The position numbers and the translations under genes are program-made. The notes beneath the pieces were generated by a model. The model had not been told where the DNA came from. It saw only the letters and a program-made list of their open reading frames with translations, and made no database searches. From contig RKQB01000006.1 of the NCBI GenBank assembly GCA_003797895.1, positions 248,001 through 312,000 of the forward strand: a stretch of 64,000 bases of DNA. Reading direction: 5' to 3'. How positions within the stretch are numbered: the stretch's first letter is position 1; each line of letters begins with the position of its first letter. This document shows positions 1-8,122 of this stretch, piece after piece. The DNA is from Cyclobacteriaceae bacterium YHN15. Lineage in GTDB: Bacteria; Bacteroidota; Bacteroidia; Cytophagales; Cyclobacteriaceae.

Positions 1-853
1 AGGTTGCCCAAAAATTTACCAACAACAGCTCTTCGCTTTCATTTTTTAATAAATCCGCCAATTCTGATGTGGATATCTTTTTCACATCCACCGGTTTTTG
101 TTTCCATTCTTCATTGGTTTTGATGGCGAATTCATTTTTCCATGCCCATTTGGTTGAACAGCCGAAGGCAGGGGTGATGGCCTTTTCCGGATCTAACGCT
201 TCTCCCGCCAAAGTTTTATCAATGGCATTCCGTATGTCTTCTGCATTCGCAGTTCCGGGTTTTTCGGAGGCATCCAATCTGCCTGAATAAGACAGCTTTC
301 TATCTTTATCGAAAACGAAAACATGGGGCGTAGCTGTTGGGCCATAAGCCAAAGAATACTCGTGTCTATCCCCATCATATAGATAAGGGAAATTATAATT
401 CATATCCTCATAGCGTATCTGCATACTTTTGTAGTCGTCATTCAGGTCTGTATATCCTAACTCTTCAGGCAAAATGCCAATAGGACTATTGGGAGAAATG
501 GCCACAAAAGCAACTCCTTTGTTTTTATAATCATCCACTAAGTTGTTGAACCGCTCTTCATAAGCCTGTGCGGTAGGACAATGGTTGCAGGTAAAGTTGA
601 TGACCAATACTTCAGCTTCTGCAAAATCATCTATTGACACGAACTTTCCATCTACGTTCGGCAATCTGAAATAGGGGGCTTTGTCACCGATTGCCAATTT
701 ACCAACAGGTTGTTCTGACATCTCCTGTGGATTAGGGACGAATCCTCCAGCAGAGGAGATACTCCCATTTTCCTCTTTGTTACCATTTTGCCCACATGCC
801 CAAAACATGGTGACAGAAAGCAATAGTACTGTAGATAACTTGTATGTTTTCAT
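1..853 (-). CDS. Redoxin/thioredoxin double-domain lipoprotein (partial, runs off left edge)
   Basis: The frame is open from an ATG at 853 down to base 1, so the C-terminus is missing. The N-terminus is a lipoprotein signal with a lipobox ending at Cys20 (motif FWAC). Residues about 50-200 look like an AhpC/TSA-type redoxin domain with a CxxC pair at residues 89-92 (CNHC). Just before the edge a second thioredoxin-like fold begins (LLLVNFWAT), which in this family is normally followed by a WCxPC site that lies outside the window. It is probably a TlpA/ResA-like thiol protein on the outer face of the cytoplasmic membrane or in the outer membrane. The start codon overlaps the TGA of a decayed isomerase gene upstream (ATGA), which suggests that it was once translationally coupled to that gene. 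Confidence 0.8.
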   Translation of the reverse strand, partial: MKTYKLSTVLLLSVTMFWACGQNGNKEENGSISSAGGFVPNPQEMSEQPVGKLAIGDKAPYFRLPNVDGKFVSIDDFAEAEVLVINFTCNHCPTAQAYEERFNNLVDDYKNKGVAFVAISPNSPIGILPEELGYTDLNDDYKSMQIRYEDMNYNFPYLYDGDRHEYSLAYGPTATPHVFVFDKDRKLSYSGRLDASEKPGTANAEDIRNAIDKTLAGEALDPEKAITPAFGCSTKWAWKNEFAIKTNEEWKQKPVDVKKISTSELADLLKNESEELLLVNFWAT

Positions 854-1049
854 AACTTTTTTATATAAGGTGCTTTTTTAAGATATTCATAACGCTGACT
901 GACACTTTCCTATGAATTGAAATTGTACCCTTCCACTACTGCAAAATAATCCATTATAATCTTCCTTTCAATGACATCAAATTCCCTTGCAGGGCCATGA
1001 AATCCAAGAGTGATCCTGAAGTTTTTAAGGAATCTCTTCGTTTGTTTAT
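850..1049 (-). pseudogene. Decayed, internally deleted copy of a xylose-isomerase-like gene
   Basis: Three collinear pieces match the intact isomerase at 4823-5686. The N-terminus (INKRRDSLKTSG against MNKRRDFLKASG) has the start ATG changed to ATA. The middle (GFHGPAREFDVIERKI against GFHNHAREFESIEGKI) and the C-terminus (DYFAVVEGYNF, then a TAG stop, then ESVSQRYEYLKKAPYIKK against DYFVEVERYNF..ESVKQSFDYLNKASYVK) follow. Two large internal deletions join the pieces at short matching motifs (TC[C/A]GGA, and ATGGAT/MD-KD). The final TGA overlaps the ATG of the thioredoxin-like gene. Just upstream, 1070-1089 reads NYENG, the same as the C-terminus of the Gfo/Idh gene at 5698. The relic therefore derives from a duplicated Gfo/Idh-isomerase junction. 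Confidence 0.8.
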
Positions 1050-1091
1050 GTTTTGGATATATTTAAAGTGAAAACCGTTTTCATAATTAAA

Positions 1092-3917
1092 TCACCCCCC
1101 CATCAAATACGCCGCAATCTGCCCAATCTCATTTTCAGAAATATCCATCCAAACTGGGTTGGGCATTAAGCTGTGGGGAAGTTGTCGCCTACCTTTGATC
1201 ATTTCAGACGGGATTAGGTGTTTCCTGCCTGAACTTTCCATTACCGTAACTACCGGGCCACTGGATTGAAGCATACCGTAAAGCATAGCTCCGGTGTTTA
1301 ATTCAATCAAGAAAGTCTCGGAGCCAAAACCAACAGCGGCATCAGGTTCCAAAATGGCCTCTATCAAACCCGTTTTGCTGAATTTTTGGTTTACCTGCCG
1401 TAGATCCGGGCCTATCTCGTTTTCCACCATCCCAATGGAATGACAAACCGCACAATGTCGAATGGCCAGCGTCTCCCCTTGTCCCAGAGAAGTCTTTGCC
1501 CTTTCCACCTTCCTCTTGTCCAGTAACGAGGGAGCTTCCAAGGGAAAATAATGCGCCAATAAACTCTTATTCGCCAAATTGATCTCAGCATTCATCCATT
1601 TTGCAGCCATTTCTTTTTCATGCTTGGAGAGCCTGTCCATGATGGCAAGCTGAGTGAGGTGTAACCTTCCCTGGCTTTCCGAAGCCAAGGCTATAATGGC
1701 CTTTTCCCTATCTGTATTTACAGCCAATGTGTCCATTAAAGTTGTTTTAAAAACCAATACCTCAGGTTCCACATGAGGTAAGTTATCCTGAGGGGATTCC
1801 CAGTCAGCCAAATAGGTTTTCCATTCATTGGTTTTTCTAAACTGAAGCCACCATTGGGCTTGGGATTTTTCCTCCCCAGATGCCTTGGCGTAATAATTAC
1901 GAACAACAGCAGCAGCCTTCTGTGTATTGATAAATGCCAAAGCTGTCATCGTTTCTTCAATTTCTTTTTCTGATAGCTTAGCCAATCGAATGGCCAAGTC
2001 TTCCACTGCTTCTGCAGGGTGGAGTTCCCAGACCAATTTCGCTAAAGGTTTCGGCCACGCCTCAGGTTCTTTGGCATCAAAAAACCTCAGTAATTCAGGG
2101 TAAATCTTTTCTCTGTGCGCTGCAAAACCTATCCCCAAGGCATGGAGCAACCAGGGATCATGCCCATCGTAGGTCCTTACTATAGAGAACAGTAAATCCT
2201 GGCTTTGATCCAAAGGCAATGCCTGTAAAGCTATGGCCATTTCTGCCATCACCACAGGATGTTTTGACTCTAAAGCAATTGCGGCATTGTTCAATAAATT
2301 GTCTTTATCAAATTGCTTCAATGCCCTGAAGGCGGCGAGTGCCAGTTCTGCGTCATGATGATCTAAAAAACCGCGGATCTTTTCCCGCTCTCCCAGCTCG
2401 GCCAATAACCAAATAGCCCTCGCCTGTATAAAGGGATTGACCGATTCCAGCAACGGAAAGAGGGCAGGTATGGAAGCTTGGCCCTCCTTCAACAAACCTT
2501 CCCTGGCGTATCCCCTTACATGGATGGCAGGGTTTTGAAAAGCCCGAACCAGACCCTCTAAGCTGGAAAAATCCAAGTTGGGTTTTTCAAGTGATTTATT
2601 CTTGGGCTGTATTTTATATATTTTGCCATGCCCCGTTTTATCCATCATGCGATGGCCTCCCACGATAGGGTCAAACCAATCTGCTACATATAAAGCACCT
2701 TCCGTGCCCACTGCAATATCGCTGGGTCTAAACCACTTGCTCTGATCATCCTCCACTTCATGCCAAATGTAATTGGTATTGTCTACCTTAACGGAAGAAA
2801 TAAAGGCTGTTCTCTCCTCAAGCGGATAACCCGCCCCTCGCAATGTAGGTTGATAGCCAAAAATAATATTTCTACCTGCGTCAGCACTAAGTAGCATGCC
2901 TTGATAGTCCTTTCCCAATTCATCTCCTTCTAATCTCACTATACCTGTAGGAGAGCCTGCACCATAAATATCACCTGCCGGCAAAACACCGGGATCATGT
3001 TGGTGCCAATGTGCCATAGGCACTGTGTGTCCTGGTCTACGGTCTGCCTGCCAGGTTCGATTGCCATTGGCACTAAAAAAACCTGCGTTACTGCCTTCCA
3101 TCAGCCAGGTAGTCCTGCAAGAAGCTGTCTGATCATCATTGTCGCTTTGCCACATATTGCCAAAGGAATCCACCGCCACTTCATAGGCATTTCTAAAGTT
3201 GTGTGACATCACCTGCATGCCTGTCCCGTCTTGATCCACCCTAATGATCAGACCCCCAGTGTACACATTTCCATCATCGCTTACCTGATTGGGTAAGTTC
3301 TCTTCGGCATATGGGGTGTACTCGTTGTACACGCTACCGGATCGAAGGGTCCAACCATCCCTATCCGTCAACTGATGAGGCCCTGCGTTTCCGACAATAA
3401 AATACCACTTTCCGTCAGGACCTAAAACTCCTGCATGTAGACCATGATCATGATCCCTACCCCCAAAGCCAGTAAGAAATATCTCTTTTTTGTCGGGTAT
3501 ATCGTCCCCATTTTCATCAGTATAGATGATGATGTGAGGGGAACAGGAAACTATTACACGATTCCCTACCACTGCTAATCCGAGGGGGGACCGTAAATCA
3601 GGATCCTGCACAAACACTTTGGAGCTGTTAGCTTTGCCATCCCCATTGCTGTCTTCCAAAATCACCACCCTGTCTCCCCCATCATGCACCTTGTGATCCT
3701 CTGCATTTCTGAAGTCCCTGTAATTCACTGCCTCTGTCACCCAAACCCTTCCTTTTGCATCTACATCTATATTGGTGGGATTATAAAAATCCGGTGATTC
3801 TGACCAAAGTATCACCTCCAAATCGTCCGGAACAAATAGCAGTGGAGTATCTTTTTCTGGGCCTGTGCAATTTAAGAAGAGCATCACTGGTACTACTATA
3901 TTGAATAGTTGTCTCAT
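1092..3917 (-). CDS. PVC-type CxxCH heme-binding lipoprotein with dehydrogenase-like propeller and HEAT-like repeats
   Basis: A 941-residue protein with an N-terminal lipoprotein signal (lipobox LFLNC, Cys17). Residues about 25-450 resemble the soluble-dehydrogenase beta-propeller known as the putative membrane-bound dehydrogenase domain (DVDAKGRVWVTEA, LGLAVVGNRV, HDHGLHAGVLGPDGKWYF). A central helical stretch (about 460-770) looks like HEAT repeats. The C-terminus carries one c-type heme site, CAVCH, near residue 820, followed by the conserved IGPDL and the long tail typical of the Planctomycete/Bacteroidetes heme-binding domain (TIGR02603 type). Such proteins are thought to pass electrons from sugar oxidation in the periplasm; the substrate is unknown. 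The start ATG overlaps the stop of the isomerase gene upstream (ATGA), so the two are translationally coupled. Confidence 0.8.
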   Translation of the reverse strand: MRQLFNIVVPVMLFLNCTGPEKDTPLLFVPDDLEVILWSESPDFYNPTNIDVDAKGRVWVTEAVNYRDFRNAEDHKVHDGGDRVVILEDSNGDGKANSSKVFVQDPDLRSPLGLAVVGNRVIVSCSPHIIIYTDENGDDIPDKKEIFLTGFGGRDHDHGLHAGVLGPDGKWYFIVGNAGPHQLTDRDGWTLRSGSVYNEYTPYAEENLPNQVSDDGNVYTGGLIIRVDQDGTGMQVMSHNFRNAYEVAVDSFGNMWQSDNDDQTASCRTTWLMEGSNAGFFSANGNRTWQADRRPGHTVPMAHWHQHDPGVLPAGDIYGAGSPTGIVRLEGDELGKDYQGMLLSADAGRNIIFGYQPTLRGAGYPLEERTAFISSVKVDNTNYIWHEVEDDQSKWFRPSDIAVGTEGALYVADWFDPIVGGHRMMDKTGHGKIYKIQPKNKSLEKPNLDFSSLEGLVRAFQNPAIHVRGYAREGLLKEGQASIPALFPLLESVNPFIQARAIWLLAELGEREKIRGFLDHHDAELALAAFRALKQFDKDNLLNNAAIALESKHPVVMAEMAIALQALPLDQSQDLLFSIVRTYDGHDPWLLHALGIGFAAHREKIYPELLRFFDAKEPEAWPKPLAKLVWELHPAEAVEDLAIRLAKLSEKEIEETMTALAFINTQKAAAVVRNYYAKASGEEKSQAQWWLQFRKTNEWKTYLADWESPQDNLPHVEPEVLVFKTTLMDTLAVNTDREKAIIALASESQGRLHLTQLAIMDRLSKHEKEMAAKWMNAEINLANKSLLAHYFPLEAPSLLDKRKVERAKTSLGQGETLAIRHCAVCHSIGMVENEIGPDLRQVNQKFSKTGLIEAILEPDAAVGFGSETFLIELNTGAMLYGMLQSSGPVVTVMESSGRKHLIPSEMIKGRRQLPHSLMPNPVWMDISENEIGQIAAYLMGG

Positions 3918-4714
3918 GCATTGAAAGTTTGATGCAAGAACTTTAAATTTTTTCTGTATGCCTCTTCCATTTCCATTCCATTCGGAATAGCCCCTTCCAG
4001 GATAATCCAGTCGCGGTAACCTATTTCATCCAATACATTTCTCACCTTTACAAAATCCACTTCTCCCTTACCCAGGAGATGCCCGTTTTCCTTGGCATGA
4101 ACTTCACAAATGTAGTTGGTACCTAACAAGCGCATCTCATGAAAAATATCGTATCCCATGTTGGTGGCATTGGCCACGTCATAATAGACCCTTACATGGG
4201 AAGAACCTACCTTTTCTATGATATCCAAATGCTCCTCAGCAGAAAGCCAGGATTCAACGGCCAGATAAACATCTTGCCTTTCGGCCTTTGGTGCAACCTC
4301 TTTTAGTTTACGTATCACTTCTTTTTTGCCTTCCGGATCATTGCGTAAATCTCCTTTACCAAAAAAAGCAAGGAGTACCACTTTACATCCTAAGGCTTTG
4401 GCTACGTAAATACTGTCATGAACCCATTCTTGTGTATGCCCTTCTGATTTATAGGGAACCTCATTAAGCTCTCCAATAGCCAAACTTGCAATTTTTACAC
4501 CTGTGGATCGGGATGACTGTAAATATTTTTCTTGCAAATCTGACTGTCTAAGATGCATATTATCTTTGGTAGTGCCCAAACTTACCTGTATCCCATCCAG
4601 CCCAATTACTTTGGCAGTTTCGAATGCATTGAGTGAGGCCATTTGACCTATAGACCAATCACAGGCGCCAAAAGAAAAAGGTAATGAGGACCTAGCTTTA
4701 AGCGCCGATGGCAT
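3914..4714 (-). CDS. Sugar phosphate isomerase/epimerase-like TIM-barrel protein (signal peptide frameshifted off)
   Basis: A 266-residue AP-endonuclease-2/xylose-isomerase-like barrel. It starts with the family's FGACDWSIG strand and shows the usual metal-site strands (LAVESW, VYYDVANATNMGYD, CEVHAKENG, WIILEGA). The ATG at 4714 lies directly after a run of nine T on the coding strand and would give a cytoplasmic protein. Upstream, in another frame, is a convincing Tat signal (see 4715-4788). Changing the T9 run to T10 or T7 would fuse that signal in frame to this barrel. The gene sits between the other isomerase and the heme lipoprotein, overlapping the latter by four bases. The substrate is unknown; sugar or keto-sugar epimerisation is inferred from family and context. 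Confidence 0.8.
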   Translation of the reverse strand: MPSALKARSSLPFSFGACDWSIGQMASLNAFETAKVIGLDGIQVSLGTTKDNMHLRQSDLQEKYLQSSRSTGVKIASLAIGELNEVPYKSEGHTQEWVHDSIYVAKALGCKVVLLAFFGKGDLRNDPEGKKEVIRKLKEVAPKAERQDVYLAVESWLSAEEHLDIIEKVGSSHVRVYYDVANATNMGYDIFHEMRLLGTNYICEVHAKENGHLLGKGEVDFVKVRNVLDEIGYRDWIILEGAIPNGMEMEEAYRKNLKFLHQTFNA

Positions 4715-4788
4715 AAAAAAAAACCCAAACCAATGCCTAAAGATTGTATGATAAAGGTTCTTCTAGGAGTGGTTTGGGTCGAAAACAT
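4715..4788 (-). other. Out-of-frame Tat signal peptide of the following isomerase, broken at a T9 run
   Basis: From an ATG at 4788, preceded by AGAGGAA at a good distance, the minus strand encodes MFSTQTTPRRTFIIQSLGIG and then LGFF. This is a twin-arginine motif plus a hydrophobic core. The frame then reads out of register through the T9 tract at 4715-4723 and misses the isomerase frame by one base. This may be a sequencing or assembly error, a slippage-controlled switch, or a true mutation. The sequence alone cannot decide. Confidence 0.7.
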
Positions 4789-4822
4789 TGGAAATTCCTC
4801 TTTCACTAAGGTTATAAATGGC

Positions 4823-5686
4823 TTATTTTACATAGGAGGCTTTATTGAGATAATCAAAACTTTGTTTGACACTTTCCAATGGTTCGAAATTGTATCTTTC
4901 CACTTCCACAAAGTAGTCTTTCATACCTTGTTTGTAAGCGGCCTCAAAAATGGCCTTAAAGTCCAAGGTACCACTTGCACCGATTTCCTCTTCATCCTTT
5001 ATGTGCAAAACAGGAAAACGCCCGGCATATTTCTCTAGGTATTCCACCGGATCCTGTCCTCCTTTCTGTGCCCAATAGACATCCAGTTCAAAGCATACCA
5101 GTTTGGGATCAGTATAAGCAATCATATGATCCATCATAATCTTGCCTTCAATAGACTCAAATTCTCTTGCATGGTTATGGAAGCCGAACAGTAATCCTGA
5201 TTTTTTCGTAATTTCTCCAATGGCATTGTAATACTCACACCATACATCCAATTCTTTAAGTGTTGTCGGAATGGGCATAGATGGTTTGATAAGATATTTT
5301 GCACCCATAATCTTGTGGTCGGCAGCGGCTTTTTTCCACCAATCCAACGCCTCGTCTTTTTTTGCAGGATCGTAACTTCTCGGACCCCCAACATGGGCAC
5401 TTCTCAATTTCATGCCAAGGTCCTGAATATAATTTTTGAAAAAAACAGGTTCCATTCCGTAGACTTTTCCATCCGCATAATTGGCTGTTTCCAAACTTTT
5501 ATATCCGATGGAAGACACCATTCTAAGTGTGCCCTGAGGGTCCTCGCTCATGTCTTCCCGGACCGAGTACAATTGCAAACCTATTGGTTTTTTCGCTAAG
5601 CTGTCAGCAAAGATATCTGAAGGCCTGAACAGGGTAGTCAAGGCCAATGCTCCGGAAGCTTTTAAGAAATCTCTTCTTTTGTTCAT
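4823..5686 (-). CDS. Tat-exported sugar phosphate isomerase/epimerase-like TIM-barrel protein
   Basis: The start is set at the ATG at 5686, which gives a classic twin-arginine signal (MNKRRDFLKASGALALTTLF). The mature part is a xylose-isomerase-like barrel with metal-ligand strands: GFHNHAREFE, VCFELDVYWAQKGG, LHIKDEE and FVEVERY. It is a paralogue-type neighbour of the 3914 gene, but the two are not close copies. It follows the Gfo/Idh gene by 11 bases and clearly belongs to the same transcript. Its likely role is periplasmic isomerisation or epimerisation of an oxidised sugar made by the neighbouring dehydrogenases; this is inference. A decayed copy lies at 850-1049. Confidence 0.85.
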   Translation of the reverse strand: MNKRRDFLKASGALALTTLFRPSDIFADSLAKKPIGLQLYSVREDMSEDPQGTLRMVSSIGYKSLETANYADGKVYGMEPVFFKNYIQDLGMKLRSAHVGGPRSYDPAKKDEALDWWKKAAADHKIMGAKYLIKPSMPIPTTLKELDVWCEYYNAIGEITKKSGLLFGFHNHAREFESIEGKIMMDHMIAYTDPKLVCFELDVYWAQKGGQDPVEYLEKYAGRFPVLHIKDEEEIGASGTLDFKAIFEAAYKQGMKDYFVEVERYNFEPLESVKQSFDYLNKASYVK

Positions 5687-5697
5687 AATACTAGCTA

Positions 5698-7011
5698 TTA
5701 TAATGTGTAACCGTTTTCGTAATTGTAATGCAATTTTGATTGTGCTTCCCAATCATTGGGGAAAGTTTGGTTTACAGGATCCCAATCCAGGGGCCTGCCC
5801 AAAACATTGGCAATATTGCCAATGGTACAAACCACGCAGGTGCTATGCCCTATTTCTACAGGCACTATAGGATCTTTTCTTTTGATCACAGAATCAATAA
5901 AGTCCCAATGGTGGGGTGGGTAACCCAAGCTGGGTCTTTCCATGGTAGGCTTTAAGCTTTCATCTGAAGAATCGAAATTTCCACGGGAAACCTTGATCCA
6001 GCCTTTATCTCCCAGGAATTTGACTCCCTGCCTACCTTCATCAAAAGGACCCACAACCATTTCCACGCCATTGGCATAATGATAAGTCAAAGGATTGCCA
6101 TTACCTCCGGGAATTACTTTAATGGGACCACTTCTGTCCATACCTAGTCCCCATTGGGCAATGTCAAACATATGTGCGCCCCAATCTGTCATGTAGCCTC
6201 CTCCAGTTTCCCGAAACCATCTCCATGCTCCCCAAAGCTTTTCATTCTCTTCAGGATCAAGAGAAATGGGTGGATTAAGTTGTTCATTAAAACTCAATGC
6301 AGGCAATGGACCCAACCAAGCTTTCCAATCCAAACCTTTTGGAATCTCTTGTTTCACAAGATCGAAAGGTCTTGGATGCTCAGGTTGACCAACGTGCACC
6401 AAGACTTTCTCTACCTTACCAATTCTTCCTCTCAAGACCATCCTGGCGGCATGTTGAAAATTGAGATCAGACCTTTGTTGGCTTCCTACTGCCAATACTG
6501 TTCCGTTTTTTCTTACTGCTTTCACCAATTCCTGTCCTTCTTTTACGGTCAAGGTCAGGGGTTTTTCCAGGTATACATCTTTTCCGGCCTTACAGGCATC
6601 AATGGCCATGAGGGCATGCCAATGATCCGGAGAGGCTATGACAACGGCATCAATGTCCTTTCGTGCCAGGAGCTCTTTGTAATTGGAATATACATCTATT
6701 TTGGGATTTGGCTTTCCAAGATCAGTACTTATTTTATTGACCCTTAGCTTGAAGCGCTCTCTTTTGATTTCATAAACGTCCGCACAGGCCATGATTTCCA
6801 CACCTGGTATACGCATCATGCCATTGAGAATCCCCATGGCCTGCCTTCCTACGCCAATAAACCCTAGACGTACCTGGTGAATGTCTTCAGATGACAAATG
6901 GGATGGTGATTTAGCAGAACTGATTCCCGGTAAAACGGAAAATCCCGCTGCTCCTAATAATGAAGTTCCCAAAAATTTCCTTCTGGAAAAGCTGGCTTTA
7001 CTGTTTTTCAT
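5698..7011 (-). CDS. Gfo/Idh/MocA-family NAD(P)-dependent oxidoreductase with Tat signal
   Basis: A 437-residue protein that opens with a textbook twin-arginine signal (FSRRKFLGTSLLGAAGF). After the signal come the dinucleotide-binding loop GVGRQ (residues 53-57), the family motif EKPLTL and the C-terminal substrate-binding half with GGGYMTDWGAHMFDIAQWG. The family oxidises or reduces sugar hydroxyls. Tat export is expected because the nucleotide cofactor is bound tightly before export, as in glucose-fructose oxidoreductase. It is the first gene of the minus-strand block down to 1092. A possible -7 element lies 30 bases upstream. The substrate cannot be named from sequence. Confidence 0.88.
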   Translation of the reverse strand: MKNSKASFSRRKFLGTSLLGAAGFSVLPGISSAKSPSHLSSEDIHQVRLGFIGVGRQAMGILNGMMRIPGVEIMACADVYEIKRERFKLRVNKISTDLGKPNPKIDVYSNYKELLARKDIDAVVIASPDHWHALMAIDACKAGKDVYLEKPLTLTVKEGQELVKAVRKNGTVLAVGSQQRSDLNFQHAARMVLRGRIGKVEKVLVHVGQPEHPRPFDLVKQEIPKGLDWKAWLGPLPALSFNEQLNPPISLDPEENEKLWGAWRWFRETGGGYMTDWGAHMFDIAQWGLGMDRSGPIKVIPGGNGNPLTYHYANGVEMVVGPFDEGRQGVKFLGDKGWIKVSRGNFDSSDESLKPTMERPSLGYPPHHWDFIDSVIKRKDPIVPVEIGHSTCVVCTIGNIANVLGRPLDWDPVNQTFPNDWEAQSKLHYNYENGYTL

Positions 7012-7040
7012 GTTAGAATGGGCTTAAGGTTAAAACTTTC

Positions 7041-7048
7041 CAAAAATA
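7041..7048 (-). promoter_or_regulatory. Possible Bacteroidota -7 element for the Gfo/Idh operon
   Basis: The minus strand reads TATTTTTG, which fits the Bacteroidota consensus TAnnTTTG, 30 bases before the Gfo/Idh start. No clear -33 TTG was found at the right distance, so this is only a weak prediction. Confidence 0.35.
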
Positions 7049-7198
7049 AAAGCACTAGTTCGCCACTATTAATTTGTAAATTTGGATAAGTTCAGTATAA
7101 TAATACTTCAATTTGCTCTTTGTAAAAAATTTAAAATCCTAAAAATCTATCTCTTCAGTCTTTACTTTGATAAAAGGCAGGATCAATATTTGTAAGGT

Positions 7199-8107
7199 AT
7201 GCATCAAAAACCCAATATTCTCGTCATTGGAAGCGCCAATATGGACATGGTGATTCAATCGGATCATTTTCCCTCACCAGGAGAAACGATTATTGGAGGA
7301 GAGTTTTCATTGATACCTGGTGGGAAGGGTGCCAATCAGGCAGTTGCCGCGGCCCGATTGGGCGGAGAAGTGAGTTTTATTTCCCAATTAGGAAAAGACC
7401 TGTTTGGGCAACAAAACCTTTCAAATTATCAACAGGAGGGAATCAATACATCCCATATTTTTTTGAACCCAAATAAACCTTCCGGAGTGGCATTGATCAC
7501 TGTGGATAAGTCAGGAGAAAATACCATTATTGTGGCTCCTGGAGCAAATGAAGCGCTTTCTATTAAAGATATCCACAATGCTATAAATTTATTTGAAATA
7601 GCTGATATCATATTGATCCAACTGGAAATCCAAATGCCTGTAGTATGTGAAGCCTGCCGTATGGCCTTTGACATGGGTAAGCAAATCATATTGAATCCAG
7701 CCCCTGCAACACTCATTCCTGAGGCAACTTATCCACACCTTTTTATGATTACCCCAAATGAAACCGAGACGGAAATCATGACGGGTTTGAAGGTTTCCAA
7801 CCTACAATCTGCCAGGGAGGCCTGCCTAAAATTGCAAGAAAAGGGGGTGCCCAATGTAATTATTACCATGGGCGCAGCAGGAGCATATGTTCATACTTCG
7901 GAGTTTCAGGGCATAATTCCTACAGAAAAAGTAGAGGTTAAAGATACTACTGCAGCAGGTGATACCTTTAACGGTGCTTTGGCAGTGGCTTTGGCCAAAA
8001 AGCAGGGGATTCAGGAAGCAGTTAAATTTGCTTTAAAAGCGGCGACCCTATCTGTCCAGAGATTTGGTGCCCAGACCTCCATCCCATTTTCCACTGAACT
8101 GGCCTGA
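7199..8107 (+). CDS. rbsK: Ribokinase (PfkB family)
   Basis: At 302 residues it matches the usual ribokinase length. It has the N-terminal substrate loop (GSANMDMV), the first PfkB signature with GGKGANQA at residues 41-48, and the second signature with the catalytic aspartate in DTTAAGDTFNGAL near residue 254. No signal peptide is present, so it acts in the cytoplasm, converting ribose to ribose-5-phosphate. It is the first gene of a plus-strand block and is followed after 15 bases by an exported hydrolase. The rest of the block (nucleoside hydrolase, ADP-ribosylglycohydrolase, sugar transporter) fits a ribose source made outside the membrane. Confidence 0.9.
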   Translation: MHQKPNILVIGSANMDMVIQSDHFPSPGETIIGGEFSLIPGGKGANQAVAAARLGGEVSFISQLGKDLFGQQNLSNYQQEGINTSHIFLNPNKPSGVALITVDKSGENTIIVAPGANEALSIKDIHNAINLFEIADIILIQLEIQMPVVCEACRMAFDMGKQIILNPAPATLIPEATYPHLFMITPNETETEIMTGLKVSNLQSAREACLKLQEKGVPNVIITMGAAGAYVHTSEFQGIIPTEKVEVKDTTAAGDTFNGALAVALAKKQGIQEAVKFALKAATLSVQRFGAQTSIPFSTELA

Positions 8108-8122
8108 AAGTTCAATTTCTAG

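Noticed and set aside
6154..6747. A 197-codon plus-strand frame opposite the Gfo/Idh gene
   Set aside because: It lies wholly inside a clear oxidoreductase gene and has no domain or start signals.
7021..7198. A promoter for the ribokinase operon (TACTTTG or AATATTTG near 7158-7196)
   Set aside because: Neither site fits TAnnTTTG exactly with a -33 TTG at the right distance, and the second would leave almost no leader.
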